Positions 8,786-17,374 of a DNA stretch of 64,000 nt are shown here, in pieces. Positions within the stretch are counted from its first letter, which is position 1. The number at the start of each line of letters is the position of its first letter. Under the pieces are notes generated by a model. It was not told the DNA's origin. It searched no databases and worked only from the letters and a program-made list of their open reading frames with translations. Location of the stretch: NCBI GenBank assembly GCA_025210265.1, contig JAOASD010000031.1, forward strand, positions 1-64,000, read 5' to 3'. Position numbers and translations under genes: made by a program. Origin of the DNA: Pelagimonas sp. Its GTDB lineage: Bacteria; Pseudomonadota; Alphaproteobacteria; Rhodobacterales; Rhodobacteraceae.

Positions 8786-9214
8786 ATGTTGCGGGGGGAA
8801 GCACATGGCGCCGGGCTGCGCGGGGACGGGGGGTTGCCCTCTGCGCCGCGACGCCTGAAAGGCGGCTGGTTCGAGCACCGCTCGGGTCAGGGCTATGTGC
8901 TGTCACGCCAGTGGCCCCCGCGCTTTGATTTGCAGGTTCGGGCGGAGTTTCCGCCCGCCTCCACCGCGCTGCGCCGCGGCCGTCTGGCCCGCCAGATCCG
9001 GCAGGATCTGTGGCGCGCAGTTAAGGGCTTGCGCGGTTTTTCTCCGGTGATACAAATCGACACAGGCGATCACGGCTTGGTGATCACCGCTGGCGGGCGC
9101 TTGCTGGATGGCGCGCCCAAACCGGGCGGTGCCGAAGCAAAGATCGCCGCGCTTTTGGACGATCCCGCGCATCACGCGCGCTGGTTCGCCTGGGCGCAGG
9201 AGCGTGGGGCATGA
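8786..9214 (+). CDS. conserved hypothetical protein in pcc operon
   Basis: A 142-residue protein with no domain I recognise. It is basic and Arg/Gly-rich at the N-terminus, has no signal peptide or membrane helix, and carries a compact C-terminal part including IQIDTGDHGLVITAGG. It begins 9 bp after the pccB stop with AAGGACAGG as ribosome binding site and overlaps the next gene by four bases (ATGA), so it is clearly part of the pcc transcript. I believe similar small genes accompany pccB in other Rhodobacteraceae, but I cannot verify that here. Confidence 0.7.
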   Translation: MLRGEAHGAGLRGDGGLPSAPRRLKGGWFEHRSGQGYVLSRQWPPRFDLQVRAEFPPASTALRRGRLARQIRQDLWRAVKGLRGFSPVIQIDTGDHGLVITAGGRLLDGAPKPGGAEAKIAALLDDPAHHARWFAWAQERGA

Positions 9215-9684
9215 TCCAGCGCGATGTGAACACCCCCTCGGGCGTGCCCGAGGATGGCGCAGCCCCGGCGGGAGGACCCGCCACGCGGGGTCGGGGCTGC
9301 TCGTTTATTTATGGCTTTGCCGCCTGTGTCTGCCTGTTTGTGGCCGGGCCTGCGGCGGCAGAGCTGACCGTGCCCTCGGGCCAGCCCATCGCCTTTCACG
9401 ACGAGATCACCGATGCCGCGCAGCCCGGTGCGCATCGCTTTCGCTTTGTCGCGCCTGAAATCGGTGCCGAGGGCCGGGGCTATCACGAGATCGAGGGTGA
9501 TTTTGGTCATCTGTGTCAGGAATACGCGCTGGATGCGCTCAGCACACGCGGCGCGGCCGCCAGCGAAATCCTGATCACCCTGATGCGCGAACCGGTGGTG
9601 TTCGGCGAAATCACGCCGGGTGTGCCGCAGTTCTTTGAGCGGTTCACTGTGCAAAACGGCCTCTGCATCTGGGAGGCTTTTTGA
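9211..9684 (+). CDS. exported DUF6497-like protein in pcc operon
   Basis: A 157-residue protein with a predicted transmembrane or signal segment (about residues 32-50, ending AGPAAAE) and a mature part with two cysteines (HLCQEYAL and NGLCIW) that could form a disulfide in the periplasm. The sequence resembles the uncharacterised DUF6497 group of Rhodobacteraceae. The long charged N-terminus before the hydrophobic segment means the true start could be later. It overlaps the preceding gene by ATGA. The function and the reason for its place in a cytoplasmic CoA pathway operon are unknown. Confidence 0.65.
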   Translation: MIQRDVNTPSGVPEDGAAPAGGPATRGRGCSFIYGFAACVCLFVAGPAAAELTVPSGQPIAFHDEITDAAQPGAHRFRFVAPEIGAEGRGYHEIEGDFGHLCQEYALDALSTRGAAASEILITLMREPVVFGEITPGVPQFFERFTVQNGLCIWEAF

Positions 9685-9808
9685 TGGCAGCACAATATCT
9701 TGCGGGACACTCTTCACGGATCGGCGGGGTTGAGGCTTCTCTGTCACAGCCGCGCGTCTTGGCCGCGCTGACATTTCTTTTTGCCCCCATGTCGGGTAGG
9801 TTCGACCC

Positions 9809-9828
9809 TGATTGCCCCCAAGCAATCA
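9809..9828. other. small perfect hairpin in the leader of the 47-residue lipoprotein gene
   Basis: TGATTGC (9809-9815) pairs with GCAATCA (9822-9828) around a CCCCAA loop. It lies in the 214-bp gap between the DUF6497-like gene and the small lipoprotein gene. No T-run follows, so it is not a clear terminator; it may be an RNA stability or processing structure. Nothing else is recognised in this gap. Confidence 0.3.
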
Positions 9829-9898
9829 TTACCTCGAAAAGGGGACAGGCAGGGCCGCAGGGTTCTGTCGGTTTCATGGAACCTGACAGGAGTACAAG

Positions 9899-10042
9899 AT
9901 GTCCAAGAGCATCAAGCTGCTTGCCATGCTGGGTCTGGTTGCAGGCGTTGCCGCCTGTGGCGGCCAGCAGGAAGAAGAGTTCGTCGTGGTTGATCCCGAG
10001 CCGATCAGCGTCGAGCCCGTCTACACCGGCAAGTACAAGTAA
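9899..10042 (+). CDS. very small lipoprotein (47 residues) in pcc operon
   Basis: A 47-residue ORF with a textbook lipoprotein signal: MSKSIKLLAM, a hydrophobic stretch, then GVAAC with Cys20 as the lipidation site. The mature peptide is only 27 residues, begins GGQQEEE, is acidic and Pro/Val-rich, and ends in YTGKYK. An AGGAG ribosome binding site lies upstream of the ATG (GACAGGAGTACAAG). The gene is easily missed because of its size. I recall short lipoproteins with a similar tail in related genomes, but no function. It is followed by the AAGAGTTTT hairpin element. Confidence 0.75.
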   Translation: MSKSIKLLAMLGLVAGVAACGGQQEEEFVVVDPEPISVEPVYTGKYK

Positions 10043-10097
10043 GAACATAGCGGGGCGGGCCCGGTTCGGGGCCGCCTCGACCCGCCACGCGCGGGCG

Positions 10098-10140
10098 CAA
10101 GAGTTTTCAAAAACTCTTGCAAAACTCTTTGAAGAGTTTT
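10098..10140. repeat. alternating AAGAGTTTT inverted repeats (possible terminator)
   Basis: Four arms alternate in orientation: CAAGAGTTTT (10098-10107), AAAACTCTTG (10110-10119), AAAACTCTT (10121-10129) and AAGAGTTTT (10132-10140). Arms 1+2 and 3+4 form two small hairpins, and outer combinations (1+3, 2+4) compete with these. Located between the small lipoprotein gene and the next gene; it could attenuate transcription within the operon. Confidence 0.5.
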
Positions 10141-10186
10141 GGTCCCCCGGTGTATGCCGTCTTCTCCACAAATCGGAGGATTTGGC

Positions 10187-10549
10187 ATGTTGAAACATCG
10201 CGGCTTTCCCGGACGGCTTCCCAGTTCGGATTTCCAATTCACCATTCGTCGTCCCAACCCCAAAGGGGCCACGCCGATCACCCGGCGCGAGCGTTACCGC
10301 GACCGCCGTGCGCCCGATCGCAAGGCCGACACTGCCTTCATGGCGGCGCTGTGGTTCCAGTTCGGCGCGGAACCGTTTGAACGGGGCAATCTGGATGCGG
10401 GCCGCCTCAGCTGGCTGTTTGGCCGCGAGGTGCTGCCCTATGACGATCCGTTTGATCCGGTCAGCTATGAGGCGATGCTGATCATCGACGAGGATGCGGC
10501 GCGCGCCGCCTTCCCGGACATCTTTGACAACCCGGAGGATTGGGCATGA
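10187..10549 (+). CDS. conserved hypothetical protein in pcc operon
   Basis: A 120-residue soluble protein with a basic N-terminal third (RRPNPKGATPITRRERYRDRR) and an acidic C-terminal two-thirds (including DDPFDPVSYEAM and IIDEDAARAAFPDIFDNPED). There is no signal peptide, helix or metal motif, and no family I recognise. The ATG at 10187 has a strong CGGAGG site at 10174-10179. It sits between pccB and pccA in the same direction, which suggests a link to the carboxylase, but that is inference. Confidence 0.65.
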   Translation: MLKHRGFPGRLPSSDFQFTIRRPNPKGATPITRRERYRDRRAPDRKADTAFMAALWFQFGAEPFERGNLDAGRLSWLFGREVLPYDDPFDPVSYEAMLIIDEDAARAAFPDIFDNPEDWA

Positions 10550-10935
10550 TCCTGCCGAGGCGTCCTGATTTTGCGCGGATTCAAGCGCAGGTTGCGTGCG
10601 GATTTCCGCCGGGCCTTGCGGCTGCGCAAACGGGGCGCACTCTGGCGGGGTCACATGCGTCCCCTGCGGCGTGGCAGCACCGTACTGCATGTGGCGTCTT
10701 TGGCGCCGGGCGGGCTCTGCCCACCCCGACAGAGCGGCCCGGCCCCTCTTTTCCTGTGGCGCGCACTCGCGCCGCCCGCCCCCTTATTCTGGCAGCAGGC
10801 CGCGCGACCGCGCGCCGCGCCGATGCGGTTTCCACCCATACCAGGGGCCGTGTGACATCTGTCGCACCGCTCTTTCACCATGCCACGCCCGCGGCGGACC
10901 CCGTGGGCGCAAGACAATCAAGAAGGGGACGCTGA
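10546..10935 (+). other. pre-pccA stretch with a doubtful coupled ORF
   Basis: The stretch 10550-10934 holds no gene I can support firmly. One frame is open from an ATG at 10546 (overlapping the previous stop as ATGA) to a TGA at 10933-10935 that overlaps the pccA ATG (TGATG). It would encode 129 residues starting MILPRRPDFARIQ, but it is low-complexity, Arg/Ala/Pro-rich and matches nothing I know. A second open frame at 10571-10855 is equally arginine-rich. Both may be by-products of GC-rich DNA. AAGGGGA just ahead of 10935 is the pccA ribosome binding site. Confidence 0.25.
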
Positions 10936-12935
10936 TGTTCGACAAGATCCTGATCGCCAACCGGGGGGAGATCGCGTGCCGCGTGATCAAGACCGCCCGC
11001 AAGATGGGCATCAAGACCGTGGCCGTCTATTCGGACGCTGACAAGAATGCGCTGCATGTGGAAATGGCCGATGAGGCCGTGCATATCGGCCCGCCGCAGG
11101 CGAACCAATCCTATATCGTGATCGACAAGATCATGGATGCGATCAAGCAGACCGGCGCGCAGGCTGTGCATCCGGGCTATGGCTTCCTGTCGGAAAACCC
11201 GAAATTTGCCGAGGCACTTGAGGCCGCCGGCGTTGCCTTTATCGGCCCGCCCAAAGGCGCGATCGAGGCGATGGGCGACAAGATCACCTCGAAGAAGATC
11301 GCTCAGGAAGCCGACGTGAACACGGTTCCCGGCTATATGGGTCTGATCGAGGATGCGGATGAGGCGGTGAAGATCTCCAACGAGATCGGCTATCCCGTGA
11401 TGATCAAGGCCTCTGCCGGCGGTGGCGGCAAGGGGATGCGGATCGCCTGGAATGACGAAGAAGCGCGCGAGGGCTTTCAGTCGTCCAAGAACGAAGCGGC
11501 CAACAGCTTTGGCGATGACCGGATTTTCATCGAGAAATTCGTCACCCAGCCGCGTCATATCGAAATTCAGGTTCTGTGCGACGCCCATGGCAACGGCATC
11601 TGGCTGAACGAGCGCGAATGCTCGATCCAGCGCCGTAACCAGAAGGTCGTCGAAGAGGCACCCAGCCCCTTCCTGGACCCGGAAACCCGCAAGGCGATGG
11701 GCGATCAGTCCGTGGCTCTGGCCAAGGCCGTGGGCTATGCCAGCGCAGGTACCGTGGAATTCATCGTTGATGGCGACAAGAATTTCTACTTCCTGGAAAT
11801 GAACACCCGCCTGCAGGTGGAACACCCCGTGACCGAACTGATCACCGGTGTTGACCTTGTGGAACAGATGATCCGCGTCGCCAATGGCGAGCCGCTGAGC
11901 ATCACGCAGGACGATGTGCAGATCAATGGCTGGGCGATTGAAAACCGTCTCTATGCCGAAGATCCCTATCGCAACTTCCTGCCCTCCATCGGGCGTCTGA
12001 CCCGCTACCGTCCCCCTGCCGAGGGCGAGCTGGGCGAAGGCATCGTGCGCAACGATACCGGCGTCTATGAGGGCGGCGAGATCAGCATGTATTACGACCC
12101 GATGATCGCCAAGCTCTGCACCTGGGCACCGACCCGCGAGGGCGCGATCGAGGTGATGCGCAACGCGCTGGACAGCTTTGAGGTCGAAGGCATTGGCCAC
12201 AACCTGCCCTTTGTTGCGGCGGTGATGGATCACCCGAAATTCATCTCGGGCGACATGACCACGGCCTTTATCGCCGAGGAATATCCCGACGGATTCGAAG
12301 GTGTGTCCCTGGCCGAGGGCGAGCTGAAGCGCGTCGCGGCAGCGGCAGCGGCCATGAACCGTGTCGCGGAAATCCGTCGCGCGCGTATCTCGGGCCGTCT
12401 GGACAACCATGAACGCCGCGTGGGCGAGGCCTGGAACGTGGCGCTGCAGGGTGTGAATTTCGATGTGACCATCGACGCGGATCCGCAGGGGGCGACCGTG
12501 CGCTTTGCTGATGGCAGCGAAGCCCGCGTCGAAGGCAGCTGGACACCGGGCGACAGCCTGGCACCGATGACCGTGGATGGCGCGCCTCTGGTGCTGAAAG
12601 TGGACAAGATCACCCAGGGCTTCCGTCTGCGTTCGCGCGGGGCGGATCTGAAGGTGCATGTGCGGTCTCCCAAGCAGGCCGAACTGGCCCGTCTGATGCC
12701 AGAGAAACTGCCGCCCGATACCTCGAAAATGCTGCTTTGCCCGATGCCCGGCCTGATCGTAAAGGTCGATGTCGAGGTCGGCGACGAGGTTCAGGAAGGC
12801 CAGGCGCTGTGCACCGTCGAAGCGATGAAGATGGAAAACATCCTGCGCGCCGAGAAAACCGGTGTCGTGTCCAAGATCAACGCAGCCGCGGGCGACAGCC
12901 TGATGGTTGACGATGTGATCATGGAATTCGAGTAA
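10935..12935 (+). CDS. pccA: propionyl-CoA carboxylase alpha (biotin carboxylase/BCCP) subunit
   Basis: A 666-residue biotin-dependent carboxylase subunit. Its order is a biotin carboxylase N-domain (FDKILIANRGEIACRV), an ATP-grasp domain with the glycine loop KASAGGGGKGMR and HIEIQVL, a biotin carboxylase C-domain, a BT linker domain typical of propionyl-CoA carboxylases, and a C-terminal biotinyl domain with VEAMKMEN, where Lys632 carries biotin 34 residues from the end. It carboxylates biotin with ATP and bicarbonate and feeds PccB. The ATG at 10935 begins the conserved sequence; the frame is open upstream but unrelated. Length is typical for the family. Confidence 0.97.
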   Translation: MFDKILIANRGEIACRVIKTARKMGIKTVAVYSDADKNALHVEMADEAVHIGPPQANQSYIVIDKIMDAIKQTGAQAVHPGYGFLSENPKFAEALEAAGVAFIGPPKGAIEAMGDKITSKKIAQEADVNTVPGYMGLIEDADEAVKISNEIGYPVMIKASAGGGGKGMRIAWNDEEAREGFQSSKNEAANSFGDDRIFIEKFVTQPRHIEIQVLCDAHGNGIWLNERECSIQRRNQKVVEEAPSPFLDPETRKAMGDQSVALAKAVGYASAGTVEFIVDGDKNFYFLEMNTRLQVEHPVTELITGVDLVEQMIRVANGEPLSITQDDVQINGWAIENRLYAEDPYRNFLPSIGRLTRYRPPAEGELGEGIVRNDTGVYEGGEISMYYDPMIAKLCTWAPTREGAIEVMRNALDSFEVEGIGHNLPFVAAVMDHPKFISGDMTTAFIAEEYPDGFEGVSLAEGELKRVAAAAAAMNRVAEIRRARISGRLDNHERRVGEAWNVALQGVNFDVTIDADPQGATVRFADGSEARVEGSWTPGDSLAPMTVDGAPLVLKVDKITQGFRLRSRGADLKVHVRSPKQAELARLMPEKLPPDTSKMLLCPMPGLIVKVDVEVGDEVQEGQALCTVEAMKMENILRAEKTGVVSKINAAAGDSLMVDDVIMEFE

Positions 12936-13057
12936 GCAGATCTTGGTCCGGGCTGCCGCATATTCTGGTGTCTCAACCAGCCGTTCAGCTTTCGCTGCCA
13001 TAATGGCGCGGAACCTGACCGGCATGGGGGAAACCTGCGGTGGCCCGGACTTATTTT

Positions 13058-13573
13058 ATGAATTTGACGCGCGGCGGGGCGATCTGTCTCTTGGCTCTGC
13101 TGGCCCTGACGGGCTGCGCGCTGGACAGCGAGGAAGAGGTGCGCACGCAGCTCAAGCCCTGGCTGTTCCTGTCAGAGACAGTGGAATTTGTGTCGCAGGA
13201 CACCTGTACCGTGGCCCGCTTCTCCCTGTCGTCGGGGGAGGTGAAATCCACCGCGCCGCGCGCGGTCAGCGGCATCCGGGACAGTCTGGCGCCGATGCAG
13301 GCGCGCAATGCGGTGCTGTTCGATCTGCCGGGCCTGTCGCCCAACGATGTGTCAGAACAGCTGAACTCGATCAGCCTGTTTCGCGGGCTGGGGATGATTT
13401 CCAGCTTTATCGGCCCGTCGCGCCGCTGCATGAGCGAGGATTTCGCGCTGGACGCCTTTGCCGTGCTGATGGCGGTGGACAGCGTGATGATCTACGACAT
13501 CGACAGCAACGCCATGGTGCTGATCGACCCTGCGGGCACACAGGCGTTTTACATGCGCGGCAACATCCAGTAG
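13058..13573 (+). CDS. hypothetical lipoprotein downstream of pccA
   Basis: A 171-residue predicted lipoprotein. The signal MNLTRGGAICLLALLALTGC ends in the lipobox LTGC, with lipidation at Cys20. The mature part has two further cysteines (DTCTVARF and RRCMSED) and no domain I recognise. A GTG at 13040, six codons upstream, is an alternative start, but both have only weak GGA sites and the ATG gives a cleaner signal peptide. It lies 104 bp after pccA and is convergent with the DUF4174 gene, from which it is separated by one base. Confidence 0.7.
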   Translation: MNLTRGGAICLLALLALTGCALDSEEEVRTQLKPWLFLSETVEFVSQDTCTVARFSLSSGEVKSTAPRAVSGIRDSLAPMQARNAVLFDLPGLSPNDVSEQLNSISLFRGLGMISSFIGPSRRCMSEDFALDAFAVLMAVDSVMIYDIDSNAMVLIDPAGTQAFYMRGNIQ

Positions 13574-13574
13574 C

Positions 13575-14018
13575 TCAGCGGTCGCGCAGTTCCTGCTGGC
13601 GCAGGGGCAGCTTGTCGATGGAGCGGCTGATTTCGCGCACATCCCAGGGTGCGGGTTTGCGGATCACCACGCTGCCATCCTTGGCCAGTACCACCAGCAT
13701 GAACCCGCGCGGGCGCAGCTTTGTGCGGATCGCATCGCGCGCGCCCGGATCGGTGTCGGTGATCACCACCACATCGCGCAGCGCCAGCGCATCGGCGCGG
13801 GCTTCGATCAGGGCCATCTGCTCGACGAACCGTGGATCGGCCGGGCTGTCGGCAAAGACCACCACTGGCCGATGGGTCCAGGCCCAGTCGGCCAGATCGG
13901 TCTCTGCTGCGGGCAACAGGGTTAATGTCGCCGGGTCATCCTCGGCGGCAAATACAGGCATGAGGGGGCCAGTCAGGCCAAGTGTCGCGCAAAAGGCGAT
14001 TTGGATCAGACGCTTCAT
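13575..14018 (-). CDS. DUF4174 family exported protein
   Basis: A 147-residue protein with an N-terminal signal peptide (MKRLIQIAFCATLG to VFAAE) followed by one DUF4174 domain. The family pattern is visible: RPVVVFADS, a helix QMALIEARADALALRDVVVI, RPRGFMLVVLAKDGSVVIRKP, and a closing SIDKLPLRQQEL. The domain is thioredoxin-like in overall pattern but has no CxxC. It probably acts in the periplasm; function unknown. An ATG two codons upstream (14024) is possible. It is the only minus-strand gene in the pccB-mcm stretch, so it splits that locus into two transcription units. Confidence 0.8.
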   Translation of the reverse strand: MKRLIQIAFCATLGLTGPLMPVFAAEDDPATLTLLPAAETDLADWAWTHRPVVVFADSPADPRFVEQMALIEARADALALRDVVVITDTDPGARDAIRTKLRPRGFMLVVLAKDGSVVIRKPAPWDVREISRSIDKLPLRQQELRDR

Positions 14019-14184
14019 GCCCATGAATATAGGGGCATGGGCCAGCTCTGGACAGGTGCGGCCCGGCGCAGACCGGCAAAATTTTAGCTTTAACCGGATC
14101 CTCATGGGGGTATGGGCAGGCTACGTGGCAACTGTAACCCGCTGGGCGACAGATGCCCGGCGCCTCAGAAAGGCCCGCCTGACC

Positions 14185-15120
14185 ATGGACATGATCCTGC
14201 ATGTGGGTGCGCATCGCACCGGCTCGACCCGTTTTCAAACCTATATGACCGACCATAGCCCCGCATTTGAGGGGCAGGGGATCGGGTTCTGGGGGCCATC
14301 GCGCACGCGGCGCGGGCTGCTGCACGGGCTGGCGGAACGTCCGACCAACGCCAAAACCGCGAAACGCGCGGTCGGGCGGGTGCGTCTGAACCTGTCCATT
14401 GCGGCACGGTCTGGCCTTAAGGCGCTGGTTGTGTCGGATGAAAACATGCTGGGCAGCTGCCGCCGCAACCTGCGCGCCCGCGCGCTTTACCCCGAGTTGG
14501 GCGAGCGCATGGCGCGCATCAATGCCGCGTTTCACCCGCTGCGCCGGGTTGTGCTGCAGATCCGTTCTCCGGAAAGCTGGTGGGCCTCGGCCATGTCCTA
14601 TCTGGTGCCGCGCGGTGGCGGGATCCCCGATACAGCCGCGCTGCAGCAGATCACCCAGAGCCCGCGCAGCTGGCGTCAGGTGATCACGGATCTGGCCTGC
14701 GCCTGCCCGGAGACCGATATTTTGATCGCGCCTTATGAACGGTTTGGCCCCAACCCGGACCGGCTGTTTATAGCCATGACCGGACAGGATCACGCGCCAG
14801 CCCCTGCCGTTGGCGGGAACTGGACCATGTCCCGCCCTGATTTTCCCCGCCTGCGCGCCGCGCTTGTTGCGCGTGGCGATGATCCTGCGCGCCTGCCTGC
14901 GGGCGAGGGGCGCTGGCACCCGTTTACCCCCGATCAGGTCGCGCGCCTGCGGGAAACCTATGCTGACGATCTGTTCTGGCTGCGCGCCGGCGCCGATGGT
15001 CTGGCCCGACTGACAGAGAACCCCGTTCCCGACATGCTGGCGACAAGCCCGGCAGCGGAACATGACGAGAGAGGACTATCACATGACGGATCTGCCCGAA
15101 GATTGGCGCAAACTCGCTGA
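14185..15120 (+). CDS. sulfotransferase-like protein overlapping mcm
   Basis: A 311-residue protein whose N-terminus, [19 protein letters not shown], resembles the 5'-phosphosulfate (P-loop-like) motif of sulfotransferases (H-x-G-x-x-[KR]-T-G-[ST]-[ST]). A second element, [20 protein letters not shown], resembles the 3'-phosphate-binding region (R-x-P ... S). It is likely a PAPS-dependent sulfotransferase or a relative of unknown acceptor. The ATG at 14185 is the first good start. The frame runs 38 bp into the mcm gene, so its last dozen residues are encoded by DNA shared with mcm, including the mcm ribosome binding site. Confidence 0.65.
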   Translation: MDMILHVGAHRTGSTRFQTYMTDHSPAFEGQGIGFWGPSRTRRGLLHGLAERPTNAKTAKRAVGRVRLNLSIAARSGLKALVVSDENMLGSCRRNLRARALYPELGERMARINAAFHPLRRVVLQIRSPESWWASAMSYLVPRGGGIPDTAALQQITQSPRSWRQVITDLACACPETDILIAPYERFGPNPDRLFIAMTGQDHAPAPAVGGNWTMSRPDFPRLRAALVARGDDPARLPAGEGRWHPFTPDQVARLRETYADDLFWLRAGADGLARLTENPVPDMLATSPAAEHDERGLSHDGSARRLAQTR

Positions 15121-17212
15121 AAAGGAACTTCGCGGCCGCCCGCTGGAGGACCTGACCTGGGACACGCTGGAAGGCATCAAGGTCAAACCGCTTTACACCG
15201 CCGAGGACACCGCCGATCTGCCGCAGAACGGCGAGCTGCCGGGCTTTGGCCCGTTCACCCGTGGCGTCAAGGCGACCATGTATGCGGGCCGCCCCTGGAC
15301 CATCCGCCAATATGCTGGGTTCTCCACCGCCGAGGAATCCAACGTCTTTTATCGTAAAAACCTGGCCGCCGGTCAGCAGGGTGTGTCGGTCGCGTTCGAT
15401 CTGGCCACCCACCGTGGCTATGACAGCGACCACCCCCGCGTTGTGGGCGATGTCGGCAAGGCCGGCGTGGCCATCGACAGTGTCGAGGATATGAAAGTCC
15501 TGTTTGACGGCATCCCGCTGGACAAGGTTTCGGTGTCGATGACCATGAATGGCGCGGTGATCCCGATCCTTGCGAATTTCATCGTTGCCGGTGAAGAGCA
15601 GGGCCATGACAAATCGCTGCTGGCGGGCACCATTCAGAATGACATTCTGAAGGAATTTATGGTCCGCAACACCTATATCTATCCGCCCGAACCCTCGATG
15701 CGGATCATTTCGGACATCATCGAATACACCTCGAATGAGATGCCGAAATTCAACTCGATCTCGATTTCCGGCTATCACATGCAGGAAGCGGGCGCGAACC
15801 TGGTGCAGGAACTGGCCTACACTCTGGCCGATGGTCGCGAATATGTGCGCGCGGCGATCAATGCGGGCATGGATGTGGATAAATTCGCCGGGCGCCTGTC
15901 CTTCTTCTTTGCCATTGGCATGAATTTCTTCATGGAATCGGCCAAGCTGCGCGCGGCGCGGATGCTGTGGCACCGCATCATGACCGAGTTCGGCGCAAAA
16001 TCCGAACGGTCCAAGATGCTGCGCACCCACTGCCAGACCTCGGGCGTCAGCCTGCAGGAACAGGATCCCTATAACAACGTGATCCGCACCGCCTATGAGG
16101 CCATGTCGGCCGTGCTGGGCGGCACACAGTCGCTGCACACCAACGCGCTGGACGAAGCCATCGCCCTGCCGACCGAATTCAGCGCCCGCATCGCGCGCAA
16201 CACCCAGATCATCCTGCAGGAAGAGACCGGCGTGACCAATGTGGTCGACCCGCTGGCGGGCTCTTACTATGTGGAAAGCCTGACCGCGCAGCTGGCCGAA
16301 GAGGCCTGGAAGCTGATCGAAGAGGTCGAGGAAATGGGCGGCATGACCAAGGCCGTGGCCTCGGGGATGCCGAAACTGCGGATCGAGGAATCGGCGGCCA
16401 AGCGTCAGGCGATGATCGACCGCGGGGACGAGGTCGTGGTCGGCGTCAACAAGTACAAGCTGGACAAGGAAGACCCGATCGACATTCTGGATGTGGACAA
16501 CATGGCCGTGCGTGACAGCCAGATTGCCCGCCTGAACCAGATGCGTGCGGATCGCGATGATGCGGCCTGCACTGCGGCCCTGGATGAGCTGTCCCGTCGC
16601 GCCAAAGAGGGTGGCAACTTGTTGGCAGCCGCTGTCGAAGCGGCCCGCGCCCGTGCCACTGTCGGAGAAATCAGCATGGCAATGGAAAAGGAATTTGGCC
16701 GTCACCGCGCCGAGGTCAAAACCCTGGCCGGTGTCTATGGCGCCGCCTATGAGGGCGACGAAGGCTTTGCCGCCATTCAGAAATCCATCGAAGATTTCGC
16801 CGAAGAAGAGGGCCGCCGCCCGCGTCTTCTGGTGGTCAAGATGGGTCAGGACGGCCATGACCGTGGCGCCAAGGTGATCGCAACCGCCTTTGCCGATATC
16901 GGCTTTGACGTGGATGTGGGCCCGCTGTTCCAGACCCCGGACGAGGCCGCGCAGGACGCCATCGACAACGATGTGCATGTCATCGGCATCTCCAGCCAGG
17001 CCGCCGGTCACAAGACCCTCGCGCCGCAGCTGGTGCAGGAGCTGAAAGCGCAGGGCGCTGGCGACATCATCGTGATCTGTGGCGGTGTGATCCCGCAGCA
17101 GGATTACGAATTCCTGTATAATGCGGGCGTCAAGGCGATCTTTGGCCCGGGCACCAACATCCCGGAGGCCGCACAGGACATCCTGCGCCTGATCCGCGAG
17201 GCCCGTTCCTAA
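15083..17212 (+). CDS. mcm: methylmalonyl-CoA mutase
   Basis: A 709-residue adenosylcobalamin-dependent mutase (also called scpA or bhbA) that converts (R)-methylmalonyl-CoA to succinyl-CoA and completes propionyl-CoA assimilation. The N-terminal TIM-barrel contains [20 protein letters not shown] for CoA binding. The C-terminal B12 domain has the base-off motif D-x-H-x-x-G in [11 protein letters not shown], with His592 as the cobalt ligand. The ATG at 15083 has AGAGAGGA (15068-15075) seven bases upstream; another in-frame ATG at 15062 is less likely. Methylmalonyl-CoA epimerase is not in the window. A strong terminator follows at 17238. Confidence 0.97.
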   Translation: MTDLPEDWRKLAEKELRGRPLEDLTWDTLEGIKVKPLYTAEDTADLPQNGELPGFGPFTRGVKATMYAGRPWTIRQYAGFSTAEESNVFYRKNLAAGQQGVSVAFDLATHRGYDSDHPRVVGDVGKAGVAIDSVEDMKVLFDGIPLDKVSVSMTMNGAVIPILANFIVAGEEQGHDKSLLAGTIQNDILKEFMVRNTYIYPPEPSMRIISDIIEYTSNEMPKFNSISISGYHMQEAGANLVQELAYTLADGREYVRAAINAGMDVDKFAGRLSFFFAIGMNFFMESAKLRAARMLWHRIMTEFGAKSERSKMLRTHCQTSGVSLQEQDPYNNVIRTAYEAMSAVLGGTQSLHTNALDEAIALPTEFSARIARNTQIILQEETGVTNVVDPLAGSYYVESLTAQLAEEAWKLIEEVEEMGGMTKAVASGMPKLRIEESAAKRQAMIDRGDEVVVGVNKYKLDKEDPIDILDVDNMAVRDSQIARLNQMRADRDDAACTAALDELSRRAKEGGNLLAAAVEAARARATVGEISMAMEKEFGRHRAEVKTLAGVYGAAYEGDEGFAAIQKSIEDFAEEEGRRPRLLVVKMGQDGHDRGAKVIATAFADIGFDVDVGPLFQTPDEAAQDAIDNDVHVIGISSQAAGHKTLAPQLVQELKAQGAGDIIVICGGVIPQQDYEFLYNAGVKAIFGPGTNIPEAAQDILRLIREARS

Positions 17213-17237
17213 AGGCAGGGACCGGTTGAATTTTGTG

Positions 17238-17266
17238 ACGCGCGCTGGTCTCTGGCGCGCGTTTTT
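17238..17266 (+). terminator. rho-independent terminator after mcm
   Basis: ACGCGCGC (17238-17245) pairs perfectly with GCGCGCGT (17255-17262) around a 9-base loop and is followed by TTTT. It lies 26 bp after the mutase stop codon and closes the propionyl-CoA locus. Confidence 0.85.
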
Positions 17267-17374
17267 CTATGCCGGGATGCCTGGCAGCGGCTTCCCTTGC
17301 GTAAAACTGTCGCATTCATCGCTTGAAGCGGGCGGCGACCCGGCTATCCTGTGGTTCCTAAGCACAGGAGCCCC

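Noticed and set aside
6701-8878. A 725-codon minus-strand open frame across pccB and the exporter
   Set aside because: It is a shadow of pccB (antisense) joined to an alternative frame of the MFS gene; no plausible protein.
10571-10855. 94-codon arginine-rich frame before pccA
   Set aside because: No ribosome binding site, no homology, and it overlaps another equally doubtful frame.
12943-14184. An open + frame of more than 400 codons running from 12943 to the sulfotransferase-like gene
   Set aside because: It lies over the lipoprotein gene and the reversed DUF4174 gene, encodes low-complexity sequence, and has no homology until the ATG at 14185.
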